Positions 1-9,124 of a DNA stretch of 64,000 nt are shown here, in pieces. The stretch is from positions 2,728,001 through 2,792,000 of the forward strand of contig NZ_CP018937.1 of NCBI RefSeq assembly GCF_002849695.1, written 5' to 3'. The DNA is from Bacteroides fragilis. GTDB taxonomy: Bacteria > Bacteroidota > Bacteroidia > Bacteroidales > Bacteroidaceae. Positions within the stretch are counted from its first letter, which is position 1. Every line of letters begins with the position of its first letter. The position numbers were made by a program, and so were the translations under genes. The notes under the pieces are model-generated. The model did no database searches and had not been told where the DNA came from. It was given only the letters and a program-made list of their open reading frames with translations.

Positions 1-797
1 GGATCTACGCTGATGCAATGACCTCCTACAAGACCCGGTTTCAACTTTATAAAATTCCATTTGGATGAAGCGGCTTCGATTACATCATTGGTATCAATGC
101 CCATAGCATTAAATATCTTAGCCAATTCATTCATAAAAGCGATATTAACATCACGCTGTGAATTCTCTATTATTTTTGAAGCTTCAGCCACTTTTATAGT
201 AGGAGCCTTATGAGTACCATTTACTAATACAGAATTATATACTGCATCTACAATATCTGCTGTTTCCGGTGTCGATCCAGACGTAACCTTTTTAATTTTT
301 TCAACAGTATGCTCCTTATCACCCGGATTTATACGTTCCGGAGAATAGCCCGCAAAAAAATCAATATTATATTTCAATCCCGAAACTTTTTCAACAACAG
401 GTAAACATTCTTCTTCTGTAACACCTGGATAGACAGTCGATTCATAGACTACAATATCTCCTTTAGATAAAACTTTTCCAACAGTTGTACTTGCACCAAT
501 TAAAGGAGTCAAATCGGGACGGTTATTAATATCAACAGGGGTTGGGACAGCTACTACATAAAAATTACAATCTTTAATATCATCAAGTTTCGTCGTACAA
601 AAGAAACCATTTTCCTTTATTGCAGATTGCAATAATTCATCACTAACTTCCATTGTTGAATCATGTCCACCCATCAATGAATCAACCCGTGACTGATTCA
701 TATCAAAACCAATAGTTTTATACTTTGTTGAAAACAAACGGGCCAAAGGAAGCCCTACGTAACCGAGACCGATTACGGCAATTTTTATAGATTTCAT
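1..797 (-). CDS. UDP-HexNAc 6-dehydrogenase (partial, 3' end beyond window)
   Basis: Nucleotide-sugar dehydrogenase, expected to oxidise C6 of a UDP-N-acetylhexosamine to the uronic acid with NAD+ in the cytoplasm. The first 265 codons are visible, starting at the ATG complementary to 795-797. The N-terminal Rossmann segment reads [14 protein letters not shown], followed by VAVPTPVD, the [10 protein letters not shown] motif, and at the edge GGHCISVDP, which holds the catalytic Cys. The [10 protein letters not shown] and GGHCI(S)VDP pattern fits the WbpO/TviB/WecC group rather than UDP-glucose dehydrogenase. It lies 12 bp after the GT2 gene and belongs to the capsule operon. With the epimerase at 6060-7217 it could make UDP-ManNAcA; UDP-GlcNAcA or UDP-GalNAcA are alternatives. 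Confidence 0.9.
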   Translation of the reverse strand, partial: MKSIKIAVIGLGYVGLPLARLFSTKYKTIGFDMNQSRVDSLMGGHDSTMEVSDELLQSAIKENGFFCTTKLDDIKDCNFYVVAVPTPVDINNRPDLTPLIGASTTVGKVLSKGDIVVYESTVYPGVTEEECLPVVEKVSGLKYNIDFFAGYSPERINPGDKEHTVEKIKKVTSGSTPETADIVDAVYNSVLVNGTHKAPTIKVAEASKIIENSQRDVNIAFMNELAKIFNAMGIDTNDVIEAASSKWNFIKLKPGLVGGHCISVD

Positions 798-809
798 ATA
801 ATATAAATA

Positions 810-1622
810 TTAAAGACTAAACACTCTATGAAAAGGGGCTATTATTCTATTCATAAAAAATAGAAGATTATACTGAAATGGTTTAGAAAAATAAATTTTT
901 AGGAATGAAAATGAAATGCATATTGAAAGTTCCAAACTTCGCATCCTATTTTTATTTTCATGTGATATTGAAGTTATTCTAATTCTACGATAATAAATAG
1001 TATCCTTATTTGCAAAAATAACCTTACTCACCCTATCAGAAATTAAAGCCATAAAAAGTGAATCCTCGCCAATTTTAAAATTAGAGTCAAATTTTCTTCC
1101 AGCTATAACATCTTTAGGAATTATTTTACAACAACTAGATGAAAAAAAACTTCTCACTTTTATCTTTTTTGTAATAGCTCCACCATCGGCATATCTAAGA
1201 AAAGATTTCGTTATGTAATCAGCATGACATTTAGTTATGCTATCGCTGAAAGCATAGACATTACTAACTACTATGGCATTTTTCTCCTTTTCAACCTTTT
1301 CTAACAAGTCCATTAAATAATTCTCAGAAATGAGATCATCATCATCTAAAAAACAAATATAATTCCCAGAAGCATATCTTAAACCTATATTTCTGGCATT
1401 CGCTGCTCCTGCTGTTTCAGCATATAGTATTTTTATATTTATCTTTTGGGCAAAAAATTCACATTGTTTTAATATATATCTAACACTATCAATAGTACAG
1501 CCATTAATCACTATAATAACTTCAAATCTTTTCTTATCCAGAGTTTGATTTGCAACTGATTGTAAGCACTCACTAAAGTAAAAATCAGGATTATACGATG
1601 GAATTATTAAAGAAACAAGCAT
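810..1622 (-). CDS. GT2 family glycosyltransferase
   Basis: Family 2 (GT-A fold) glycosyltransferase of 270 aa, predicted to add one sugar to the lipid-linked capsule repeat on the inner face of the membrane. The N-terminus reads VSLIIPSYNPD, typical of GT2. A nucleotide-binding Asp region (VIIVINGC) and an acidic DXD-like FLDDDDLIS near residue 95 follow. The C-terminus (about 240-270) is hydrophobic and basic, suggesting peripheral membrane association. It lies 5 bp downstream of the lyase-like gene in the same operon. Sugar specificity cannot be read from the sequence. Confidence 0.85.
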   Translation of the reverse strand: MLVSLIIPSYNPDFYFSECLQSVANQTLDKKRFEVIIVINGCTIDSVRYILKQCEFFAQKINIKILYAETAGAANARNIGLRYASGNYICFLDDDDLISENYLMDLLEKVEKEKNAIVVSNVYAFSDSITKCHADYITKSFLRYADGGAITKKIKVRSFFSSSCCKIIPKDVIAGRKFDSNFKIGEDSLFMALISDRVSKVIFANKDTIYYRRIRITSISHENKNRMRSLELSICISFSFLKIYFSKPFQYNLLFFMNRIIAPFHRVFSL

Positions 1623-1627
1623 AGAAA

Positions 1628-3712
1628 CTAAAACTTAAAATCAATTTGTTTTCCTGCATAAATACCTGTTGGAAAATAAATTAACTGGGAAAGATTATTT
1701 ATTGTTATCTGTATATAATGTAAATTTTGACTAGGATCTACAACCCATCCTTTATTTTCATCGCAATAATAAATTAAAGAACACGGATTAGACACTTCAA
1801 TTTCATTATTCATACATGTATATTTACCACTCTCAAAAAAAGAAACATATAAGACATGCGATAATTTGTCATATATTGCATGAATATCTTTCGAATAATA
1901 TATACTATAAATATCTAAATCGGATATTTTAAAATTGTCTATCCCAGGAATCAATGCATACGCATAGCTATCGGTAATATCATGCTTTACCCACATCGTA
2001 AATACTTCCATAGAACAATCAGAAGAATATCCTTCATTAATCAGTCTCCAAGAACTTTCTCTTTTGTTATAACTGATATGAAAAACGTTTAAATCCAAAG
2101 GAATATAATAAATATTATTATGATAGACATAATCAAAATGCCCTTCTAACACACTTTCATTACTCAATAATAAATTATTAGCTTCTCCTACATATTTATA
2201 AATCACTTCTCCAACCTTAGCACATTGATTCACACAAGTTCTTAAGTCAGAATACGAAGAAGAAATATTCGTTCCAATACAAATGGCTCCTTGAGGTATA
2301 AAAAAATAGCTCTTTCGAGCAGAAACCCCATAATCTGCATAATCTAAAGAAAATATTCCATTATTGTTCTTATCAGAACATCCTCCACAATAATCTGACT
2401 TACCATAGACTCCCCAGTCTTTTTCAAAAGCAGGAAGGATATAAGAAGAAGTTACACCTGGAATTAAAGTCCAATCCCAACATGGGAAAATATTAAAATA
2501 TTCATCACCACTTACTCTAATAGAAGTTGCCCCACAAGACAACAATGTACCCAAAAGATTTTCTCCATTCCCTTTTTCTGGTTTCTTAATACGCTTAGAA
2601 GTACCTGCAACAGTTATGCTAAACCTATCAGAATTATGAATAGCATAATCTGAACAGTAAAATATTTTAGTAAAATCTTCTACCCCTGATGAAGAAGGCG
2701 TAATCATTCTTATTCGATCTTCAATTATGTTATATTGTTGCAAATTATCAACATCTATTTTTTTTATTAATCGCAGAATCTTTAAAGAATTAATATTCTT
2801 CAAAAAGTCTGGTCTTGATACACCACCACGTCCCCCAGCCAAAAAATCGATGTAAGGTCCTCTTAGAACATTTTGATATGTAGACAAAATATATTGAGAA
2901 AGGAAATCAACAACTCTCTTTTCCAAAAATTGAGTATTATTAATAAAAGAGGCCATTTGTAAAATATTCAAAAGTAAATCCTCTCCGTACCCACTTATAT
3001 ATCTAATATCATCTGATAAAACACTACCATCAATAAGAAAACCATTATTAGATCGATTATCAAATGTAGCAGATGACAATACTAACTTTGAGCACTTCTC
3101 TACAATGGAATCGTTTTTCATTAAAACTCCTTTATAAAAATGATATATAGCAATATCTGTTTGATTCGTTCCAGTACTAAAATCATCGGGATTCAGTCTA
3201 TTTAATAAATTTATAAGATCAGAATAAATATTATCTTCAATAAAATTATCACAATCAAACAATATCAAAGCCTCTCCCAGCCTTTTTGACACCCCGATAG
3301 AATTCCACCACCAACTATCAGAATTATATAAATCAGCATCATTCCAATATTCAAATAATGATTTGATATAAGTACTCATTTTATCATTGTGATAATACAT
3401 ACTCTTCGGACTGGACCATGCAACACACATTTCACGTAAACGCTCCAAATGCATCGCAGGCTTCCATACAACAACACTATTATCAGAATAATCAATATCA
3501 ACAAATTTTCCTAAATCAAAATTCTTCAAATATGAATTTACCCTTATATCAATATCACTAATATCATAGTTGTTAAGCAACTCCTCGCTAATATTCTCTT
3601 TCAAAGTAGAATATGTAGAAAGTGAATCTTTGGGTATATATTCCGAATAGCTATCTCTATCATGACAAGAGCATAGAGATATACAAATATATATGTATAA
3701 AAGCCTGCGCAT
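1628..3712 (-). CDS. PL8-like polysaccharide lyase lipoprotein, catalytic His apparently replaced
   Basis: A 694-aa exported lipoprotein resembling family 8 polysaccharide lyases (chondroitin AC/hyaluronate lyases). Residues 1-16 form a signal peptide ending in a lipobox-like SLCSC. An alpha/alpha-toroid-type region carries WWWNSIG (134-140), GTNQTD (181-186), IDGSVLSDD (227-235), YG (242-243) and GRGGVSR (294-300), matching the aromatic patch, the Asn motif, the His/Tyr motif and the Arg motif of PL8. A central beta-sandwich follows (NGENLLG and DWTLIPGV near 380-420). At the expected catalytic His (xHxx before YG) the sequence has Ser-Asp. It may be inactive, binding-only or mechanistically altered. 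Its place in a capsule operon suggests trimming or handling of the uronic-acid polymer, comparable to AlgL in alginate operons. Substrate unknown. Confidence 0.72.
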   Translation of the reverse strand: MRRLLYIYICISLCSCHDRDSYSEYIPKDSLSTYSTLKENISEELLNNYDISDIDIRVNSYLKNFDLGKFVDIDYSDNSVVVWKPAMHLERLREMCVAWSSPKSMYYHNDKMSTYIKSLFEYWNDADLYNSDSWWWNSIGVSKRLGEALILFDCDNFIEDNIYSDLINLLNRLNPDDFSTGTNQTDIAIYHFYKGVLMKNDSIVEKCSKLVLSSATFDNRSNNGFLIDGSVLSDDIRYISGYGEDLLLNILQMASFINNTQFLEKRVVDFLSQYILSTYQNVLRGPYIDFLAGGRGGVSRPDFLKNINSLKILRLIKKIDVDNLQQYNIIEDRIRMITPSSSGVEDFTKIFYCSDYAIHNSDRFSITVAGTSKRIKKPEKGNGENLLGTLLSCGATSIRVSGDEYFNIFPCWDWTLIPGVTSSYILPAFEKDWGVYGKSDYCGGCSDKNNNGIFSLDYADYGVSARKSYFFIPQGAICIGTNISSSYSDLRTCVNQCAKVGEVIYKYVGEANNLLLSNESVLEGHFDYVYHNNIYYIPLDLNVFHISYNKRESSWRLINEGYSSDCSMEVFTMWVKHDITDSYAYALIPGIDNFKISDLDIYSIYYSKDIHAIYDKLSHVLYVSFFESGKYTCMNNEIEVSNPCSLIYYCDENKGWVVDPSQNLHYIQITINNLSQLIYFPTGIYAGKQIDFKF

Positions 3713-3721
3713 TTATGAATA

Positions 3722-4852
3722 TTATTTATAAGGAGAATGCTTTAAGTTATAATTATCTCGTTCATTATATGATGGGAAATAACCTTTAATCACATACTCC
3801 AAATAGTTAGAATATGGAATATAACGAAAATCGGCATATATTCTGTTACTTCCAACAAAAGCAAGTAAAAGCAAATACAATGTATATATAATCTTTGACC
3901 TCAAATTAAACATAGAAGATAGTAAAGCAATAGCCGCACAGAAGAAAACACATAAATACAACTGAAAGCGAGCAAAGATCTCTATCGTTGTAGCTAAACG
4001 ATAAAATAAAAGATAGATAATAGCAGAGTTAAAAATGATTATTCCATTTTCATACGACTCTATGTTTCGTCTTTTTAATAATAGAACAACAAAAAACAAT
4101 ATATGAAAAATCATACCAAAAGAAAGTAATCTCCCCTCTGCATAAATACTCTCATTCACAATATAAGAGTTCAACTTCGCAGAAACATAAGGAATCCCTC
4201 CTGCTATATAATCAATAAAGTCAACCAAAAAATCTTTTGAAGCAAAAAAGACATTAAAAAGAACAAATAACAAAACAAACCAAAAATTCTTTATTTTTTT
4301 ATTTGCAATAAAATAAAATGGTAAAAAGATTATAGCAGAAGTGTGGAATAGAGATGCTAAACAAATTAATCCACAATATATGAATAGTTTTTGATGCACT
4401 ATATATTTTACAGCAAATATAAAAATTGAAATAGCTATCAAATTTCTCATTGGATTATCAATAAATAAATAAAAGCCATACCAGGGAATAAAGTACATAA
4501 AAGCAATATACTTTTCTTTGTCAGAGTACTTTATCAACGCTTTTACTATAATAAAAAAAACCACAACTTTAGTAAAAATGAAAAATATCCAAAAATCAAT
4601 CTTTAAATATTTAAATCCAAGCATATAAATATAATAACCGGGTTCTGCATAATAATCAGAAAATAGATTATCTAAATCAATTCTATTATACATTATTTCA
4701 TATCCTCTCCAATCAGAGCCGCACATGTAGCCAAAACATAGAAACAAACATAAAAAGCAGCAATAGAAACAAAAAAATTTCACACTACTCTGAGTCTGTT
4801 TAATATATCTAAATAATAGACACAGAATAAAAGAAGATATGTATAATATCAT
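3722..4852 (-). CDS. wzy: EpsG/Wzy-like capsule polymerase
   Basis: A 376-aa multi-pass membrane protein with about ten hydrophobic segments and a GSDWRGYEIMYNRID stretch near residue 46, typical of EpsG-family proteins, which fill the Wzy polymerase role in many Bacteroides and Gram-positive loci. It would join lipid-linked repeat units at the periplasmic face. No other polymerase candidate is visible in the operon, which supports the role. It overlaps the upstream GT4 stop by one base, indicating translational coupling. The symbol is assigned by role and position; sequence conservation in this family is weak. Confidence 0.75.
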   Translation of the reverse strand: MILYISSFILCLLFRYIKQTQSSVKFFCFYCCFLCLFLCFGYMCGSDWRGYEIMYNRIDLDNLFSDYYAEPGYYIYMLGFKYLKIDFWIFFIFTKVVVFFIIVKALIKYSDKEKYIAFMYFIPWYGFYLFIDNPMRNLIAISIFIFAVKYIVHQKLFIYCGLICLASLFHTSAIIFLPFYFIANKKIKNFWFVLLFVLFNVFFASKDFLVDFIDYIAGGIPYVSAKLNSYIVNESIYAEGRLLSFGMIFHILFFVVLLLKRRNIESYENGIIIFNSAIIYLLFYRLATTIEIFARFQLYLCVFFCAAIALLSSMFNLRSKIIYTLYLLLLAFVGSNRIYADFRYIPYSNYLEYVIKGYFPSYNERDNYNLKHSPYK

Positions 4853-6063
4853 TAGAATAGATCATTAAATGTTTTTAGAATACTACAGCCTCTATACTCT
4901 GATTTAACAGCCATATTTATTTCTATATCTCCATTAATGAAATCAAAATACATTTGCTCAATAGCATTTAGAATGGAAGTGACATTAGTACAATCCGCAT
5001 AATATTTAACTATATCTTCTGAATATAAATCATGTAATACTCCATCTTTTGGACTAATTGAAAATATATGTTTATGACACTGCATATAATCACTCACTTT
5101 AGTTGGTAAAAAAATCCCTTCATAACATGGAGCTTCAATAATCATAGCAATATCATAGTTCTTTATAATTTCTAAACTTTCGTCATATGATACAGGATCT
5201 AATATTACAACATATTTTGTTAAATATTTATTTTTAACATTTTCTTCAAATCCATCATCCATTACACCAATAAATGTAAACTCAATACGAGCCTCAGGAA
5301 CTTTCTCTAGAAAAAGCATTAAACCTTCTAAGAAAAGATTAGGATCACGAGGTGAATGCAGATTACCTGTGTGTACAATTCTAAGAATATTTTTAGAGCT
5401 AATATTGGGAGTATGAGTTTCATCAAGTACAATATGAGGAACAATACGCGTCTTTTTCATATCAACGTCTAAATATTGCAACATATAATCTCTTAATCGT
5501 TCAGATGGAAACATATGAATATCAGCATACTTAGCCATAACTTTCAACAACCTTCTTTTGCTATAAGACAGTTTAGCCATTGGGCCATTGCCATACGGAT
5601 GGGGATACTTTTCATGTGGAAATGGATCATTCCAAGTTGCAACCCATTTTATATTATATTTCTTTTTCAAATAATACCCAAGTAATTCACTTGGATAATT
5701 CTTTGTTATCACATAGTCATATTTTTTCTTTGCAATTAACTGCTTACATACCGTTAATCCTAAATATGCCCAATGAGCCCCCTTATAAACAATTCCAAAA
5801 CTCAGATATGTTAACAAGTGAGTCCAAACAGTTTGAATTGATACCTTATTATCAATTTCAAGGATATGAAGACTACTCAAATTTATTAGTGTCTGTTCAT
5901 ATTGTTCTTCTGGATATTGGGCCCATTTCATTTTTTTAGAAATGACATCTATTTTATAGCCATTATCGCATAATAACTTTAACTGCTTTAGGTTAACAAT
6001 TGCTTCTGCAGAATTTGCCGGAAAAGAAGCTGGAGCTATAAAAAGAATCCTTTTCCCCATCAT
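4852..6063 (-). CDS. GT4-like glycosyltransferase
   Basis: GT-B fold glycosyltransferase of 403 aa. The N-terminal domain opens GKRILFIAPASFPANSAEA, typical of WcaI/GT4-like enzymes that bind the acceptor. The C-terminal domain contains LRIVHTGNLHSPRDP and later a donor-site region around IIEAPCYEGIFLPTKVSDYMQC, where a Glu and the PTK-x-SDY pattern mark the nucleotide-sugar pocket. Two adjacent Met codons allow a start at 6063 or 6060; the second gives MGKRI. The start overlaps the epimerase stop (ATGA-type coupling). Cytoplasmic, probably membrane-associated; specificity unknown. Confidence 0.82.
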   Translation of the reverse strand: MMGKRILFIAPASFPANSAEAIVNLKQLKLLCDNGYKIDVISKKMKWAQYPEEQYEQTLINLSSLHILEIDNKVSIQTVWTHLLTYLSFGIVYKGAHWAYLGLTVCKQLIAKKKYDYVITKNYPSELLGYYLKKKYNIKWVATWNDPFPHEKYPHPYGNGPMAKLSYSKRRLLKVMAKYADIHMFPSERLRDYMLQYLDVDMKKTRIVPHIVLDETHTPNISSKNILRIVHTGNLHSPRDPNLFLEGLMLFLEKVPEARIEFTFIGVMDDGFEENVKNKYLTKYVVILDPVSYDESLEIIKNYDIAMIIEAPCYEGIFLPTKVSDYMQCHKHIFSISPKDGVLHDLYSEDIVKYYADCTNVTSILNAIEQMYFDFINGDIEINMAVKSEYRGCSILKTFNDLF

Positions 6064-7217
6064 GGTAATCGCATTTTCAGAAATTCAACAATCCGTTTTG
6101 ACGCATTTCCATCACCATATGGATTAGTCGCCCTATTCATTTGAGTGTAATACAATTCATTTTCAAGTAGCAGAGAAACTTCTTCTACGATTTTCGTACA
6201 ATCTGTTCCAACAAGTTTTACAGTTCCTGCTTCTATTGCTTCAGGACGTTCAGTTGTATCCCTCATGACCAATACCGGTTTACCTAAACTTGGTGCTTCT
6301 TCTTGAATCCCTCCACTATCTGTCATTACAATACAGCTTTTTTCCATTAGAAAAATAAATGAAAGATATTCAAGTGGTTCTATAAAAAAGACATTAGATA
6401 ATTTTTCATCCTTAAAGATTTGATAAATAGGTGTACGAACATTGGGATTTAAATGCATTGGATAAACAAAGTCAACCGTCTCATATCTCCTAGATAAAGT
6501 TCTAATTGCCTTACAGATATTTACAAATCCATCCCCAAAGTTTTCTCTGCGATGCCCTGTTATCAAAATCATCTTTCTCCCATTCTGCAAACGTTGAACA
6601 TCATATCCAACTCTCAACAAGTTTAAAGCCAAATTTTTCTCTAAATCGTAATTTGTATTTATCTTATCAACTACAATATGTAGAGCATCAATGACAGTAT
6701 TCCCTGTCACTAAAATATTTTTACTTTCTATATTTTCATGAAGAAGATTCTCACGACTCAAAGAAGTCGGAGCAAAATGATACTGACAAATGCGGCTAGC
6801 AAGTTGTCGATTTATTTCTTCAGGCCACGGGCTATAAAGATTATAAGTTCTTAATCCTGCCTCCACATGAGCAACCGGTATTTTTTGATAAAATGCAGCC
6901 AAGGATGCAGCAAAAGTAGTAGTAGTGTCACCATGTACAATTACAATATCAGGAGCATATTTATTCAAAGCATCTCTCATACCAATCAAAACACGGGAGG
7001 TTATATCATACAAATCTTGTCCTCCTTTCATGATATTAAGATCAACATCTGGAATTATTTCAAAAAATCCAAGAACCTGATCAAGCATTTCACGATGTTG
7101 CCCTGTCACACAAACTATTGTTTCAAAATTATCGAACGCTTTATTCAATTCCATTATCAATGGACACATCTTAATTGCCTCCGGACGAGTCCCAAATACC
7201 AACATTACTTTTTTCAT
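6060..7217 (-). CDS. wecB: UDP-N-acetylglucosamine 2-epimerase (non-hydrolysing)
   Basis: A 385-aa enzyme interconverting UDP-GlcNAc and UDP-ManNAc in the cytoplasm. It starts MLVFGTRPEAIKMCPL after a short lead. It shows VHGDTTTTFA (about 95), VEAGLRT (about 118), the PEEINR motif, TGHRRENFG (about 218) and SDSGGIQEEAP (about 300). These are the signature segments of WecB/MnaA enzymes, and the length is normal. It overlaps genes on both sides by 1-4 bases, so it is translationally coupled in the capsule operon. With the dehydrogenase at the left edge it implies UDP-ManNAc or UDP-ManNAcA in the capsule. Confidence 0.95.
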   Translation of the reverse strand: MKKVMLVFGTRPEAIKMCPLIMELNKAFDNFETIVCVTGQHREMLDQVLGFFEIIPDVDLNIMKGGQDLYDITSRVLIGMRDALNKYAPDIVIVHGDTTTTFAASLAAFYQKIPVAHVEAGLRTYNLYSPWPEEINRQLASRICQYHFAPTSLSRENLLHENIESKNILVTGNTVIDALHIVVDKINTNYDLEKNLALNLLRVGYDVQRLQNGRKMILITGHRRENFGDGFVNICKAIRTLSRRYETVDFVYPMHLNPNVRTPIYQIFKDEKLSNVFFIEPLEYLSFIFLMEKSCIVMTDSGGIQEEAPSLGKPVLVMRDTTERPEAIEAGTVKLVGTDCTKIVEEVSLLLENELYYTQMNRATNPYGDGNASKRIVEFLKMRLP

Positions 7218-7945
7218 TACAAATATTTTTTTACTATATACTTTACATAAGCCAATAACACAAGCAATAAATACAAATAATATGGTTCTTTTATTTTCAT
7301 GATCTCTTTATAACATCTCAGCTTATTTCTTGAAGATAATCCTTGACTCGCATCATATATTGAAATAATAATAGGAACATAAAAGTAATTACTATTAATT
7401 TTGTGCAGTCTATAAAAAAAATCAAAATCAGCAGCAATATGATAACGAGTATCGAATTGTAGTCTTTGTAAATATTCTCTTCTGCAAAAAATAGACTGGT
7501 GACATGATGGCATATATTTATAAAGACTATTTTTCTTATATTTTTTAGAATTATAAGTAGTCAAAACATCTTTCTCATCATAACGAAATATAGTATCACC
7601 ATATATTAGAGATGATGCTAATGGTATGGAGGTACAAAATATATTAGATACAACATCTCCATTATAAAACACATCTCCACTATTCATAAATAAAATCCAA
7701 TCACCAGACGATAGACTTACTCCTTTATTCATCGCATCATATATACCATTATCATCCTCAGATATATAAACATCAATAGAAGATAAGTAAGTCTTTACAA
7801 CATCTTTCGTTCCATCCACACTATCACCATCAATTACGATATATTCCAAATTGCTATAACTTTGTCCAATTATAGATTCAACAGTACGTGATATATTATG
7901 GACATCGTTATATACTACTGTAATAATAGACACCTTAGGGCACAT
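7217..7945 (-). CDS. GT2 family glycosyltransferase (WcaA/WfgS type)
   Basis: A 242-aa GT-A glycosyltransferase. It opens VSIITVVYNDVHNISRTVES, then EYIVIDGDSVDGT, which matches the SIDGT-type nucleotide-binding loop. Near residue 75 is SEDDNGIYDAMNKG, the characteristic SE.D.GIYDAMNKG motif of this GT2 subgroup with its acidic metal-binding residues. A C-terminal hydrophobic run (LYLLLVLLAYVKYIV) probably anchors it to the membrane. It is in the capsule operon, 15 bp after the preceding GT4. Sugar donor not readable. Confidence 0.9.
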   Translation of the reverse strand: MCPKVSIITVVYNDVHNISRTVESIIGQSYSNLEYIVIDGDSVDGTKDVVKTYLSSIDVYISEDDNGIYDAMNKGVSLSSGDWILFMNSGDVFYNGDVVSNIFCTSIPLASSLIYGDTIFRYDEKDVLTTYNSKKYKKNSLYKYMPSCHQSIFCRREYLQRLQFDTRYHIAADFDFFYRLHKINSNYFYVPIIISIYDASQGLSSRNKLRCYKEIMKIKEPYYLYLLLVLLAYVKYIVKKYL

Positions 7946-7960
7946 CTCTTAACCTCAATA

Positions 7961-9124
7961 TTAATTTATCAGCAGAGTTGAATAAAGTTCAAATATTCTT
8001 TTTGCATTTATAGAAGAAGAAAAATTTTCTACTGCATAATTATATGCAGTAGAAATTATTTTAGATCTTTCATTGGGATTATCTAAGATATGATAAATTA
8101 TTCTCGATAAGCCCTGTATATCGTTCAAAGTAAAGACATAGCCAGTTACTCCATTTACCACAAGCTCTGTATTTGCTCCGGAATCACTTACAACAGCAAT
8201 CATTTTAGATAGCATATATTCAATAGTAACTCTCCCAAAAGCTTCAAATTCAGAAGCCAAAACACCAACATGCATATGTGATAATACATCAACCATATTA
8301 TCTACATATCCATGAAATGTTACATAATTCTCCAAGCTATTTGATGTAACGATATTTTTAAGATCAGAAAAATAGGCTACAGAAGAGGAATTTCCGAAAA
8401 TATGAAGATGAATACAACTGATATTATATTGATGAACTAAAATTGAAATTGCATTTATTACAATATCTTGATGCTTACTAGGATGCAATAACCCAACAAG
8501 CGCGATCTCTAGAACTTTAGTTTGTTTTACATCATTAAAAGCATAATCTTCAATATTCAGTCCATTATATATTTTGATAATATTTGAAGGTTCTACAAAT
8601 TTAGAATAATAAAGACGTAATGCTTCTGAGATAACAATAATTCGATCTGCACCTTTTGCATACATTAACCGAGCTATTTTTTCCCCAAAACTATATTTAA
8701 AGTGATAATGCTGTTGCGCAAATTCTCTAATATGCCATACATGTTTTACCTTCATCATTATAGATAAATATACACCAATGTCAACCACACTTGTGTTAGT
8801 GTGAATGATATTAATATTATATTTTCTAATTTTAAAAAAGATTTTAAATATATGAGTAAAATTCCATAAAGATCTACACACCCCTTTTATCCTTTCCTTA
8901 AAACCAGAGGCCTGAACAACTGAAAAATAAAATCCATGTGTAATAACTTTAACTCCTATTGCATCCAATTTATCAGAAAGTAATCCAGCACATGGTAGCA
9001 ATACAATAGGAGTTATTTGCTCTTCTTTCTTCAATTCAAGAATTAATTGATAAAGAGAACGATTTGCTCCTAAAAAACCAGCGTAATTTGATATATATAA
9101 AACAACAGGCTTTTGAGTCTTCAT
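7961..9124 (-). CDS. GT4 family glycosyltransferase
   Basis: A 387-aa GT-B retaining glycosyltransferase. The N-terminal domain starts with VVLYISNYAGFLGANRSLYQL, a sugar-acceptor domain with a Gly-rich loop. The C-terminal domain has IALVGLLHPSKHQDIVINA and, near 290-310, SEFEAFGRVTIEYMLSKM, matching the E(x7)E donor-binding motif of GT4. Its start overlaps the wzx stop by four bases (ATGA). Predicted to extend the lipid-linked repeat unit; specificity unknown. Confidence 0.9.
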   Translation of the reverse strand: MKTQKPVVLYISNYAGFLGANRSLYQLILELKKEEQITPIVLLPCAGLLSDKLDAIGVKVITHGFYFSVVQASGFKERIKGVCRSLWNFTHIFKIFFKIRKYNINIIHTNTSVVDIGVYLSIMMKVKHVWHIREFAQQHYHFKYSFGEKIARLMYAKGADRIIVISEALRLYYSKFVEPSNIIKIYNGLNIEDYAFNDVKQTKVLEIALVGLLHPSKHQDIVINAISILVHQYNISCIHLHIFGNSSSVAYFSDLKNIVTSNSLENYVTFHGYVDNMVDVLSHMHVGVLASEFEAFGRVTIEYMLSKMIAVVSDSGANTELVVNGVTGYVFTLNDIQGLSRIIYHILDNPNERSKIISTAYNYAVENFSSSINAKRIFELYSTLLIN

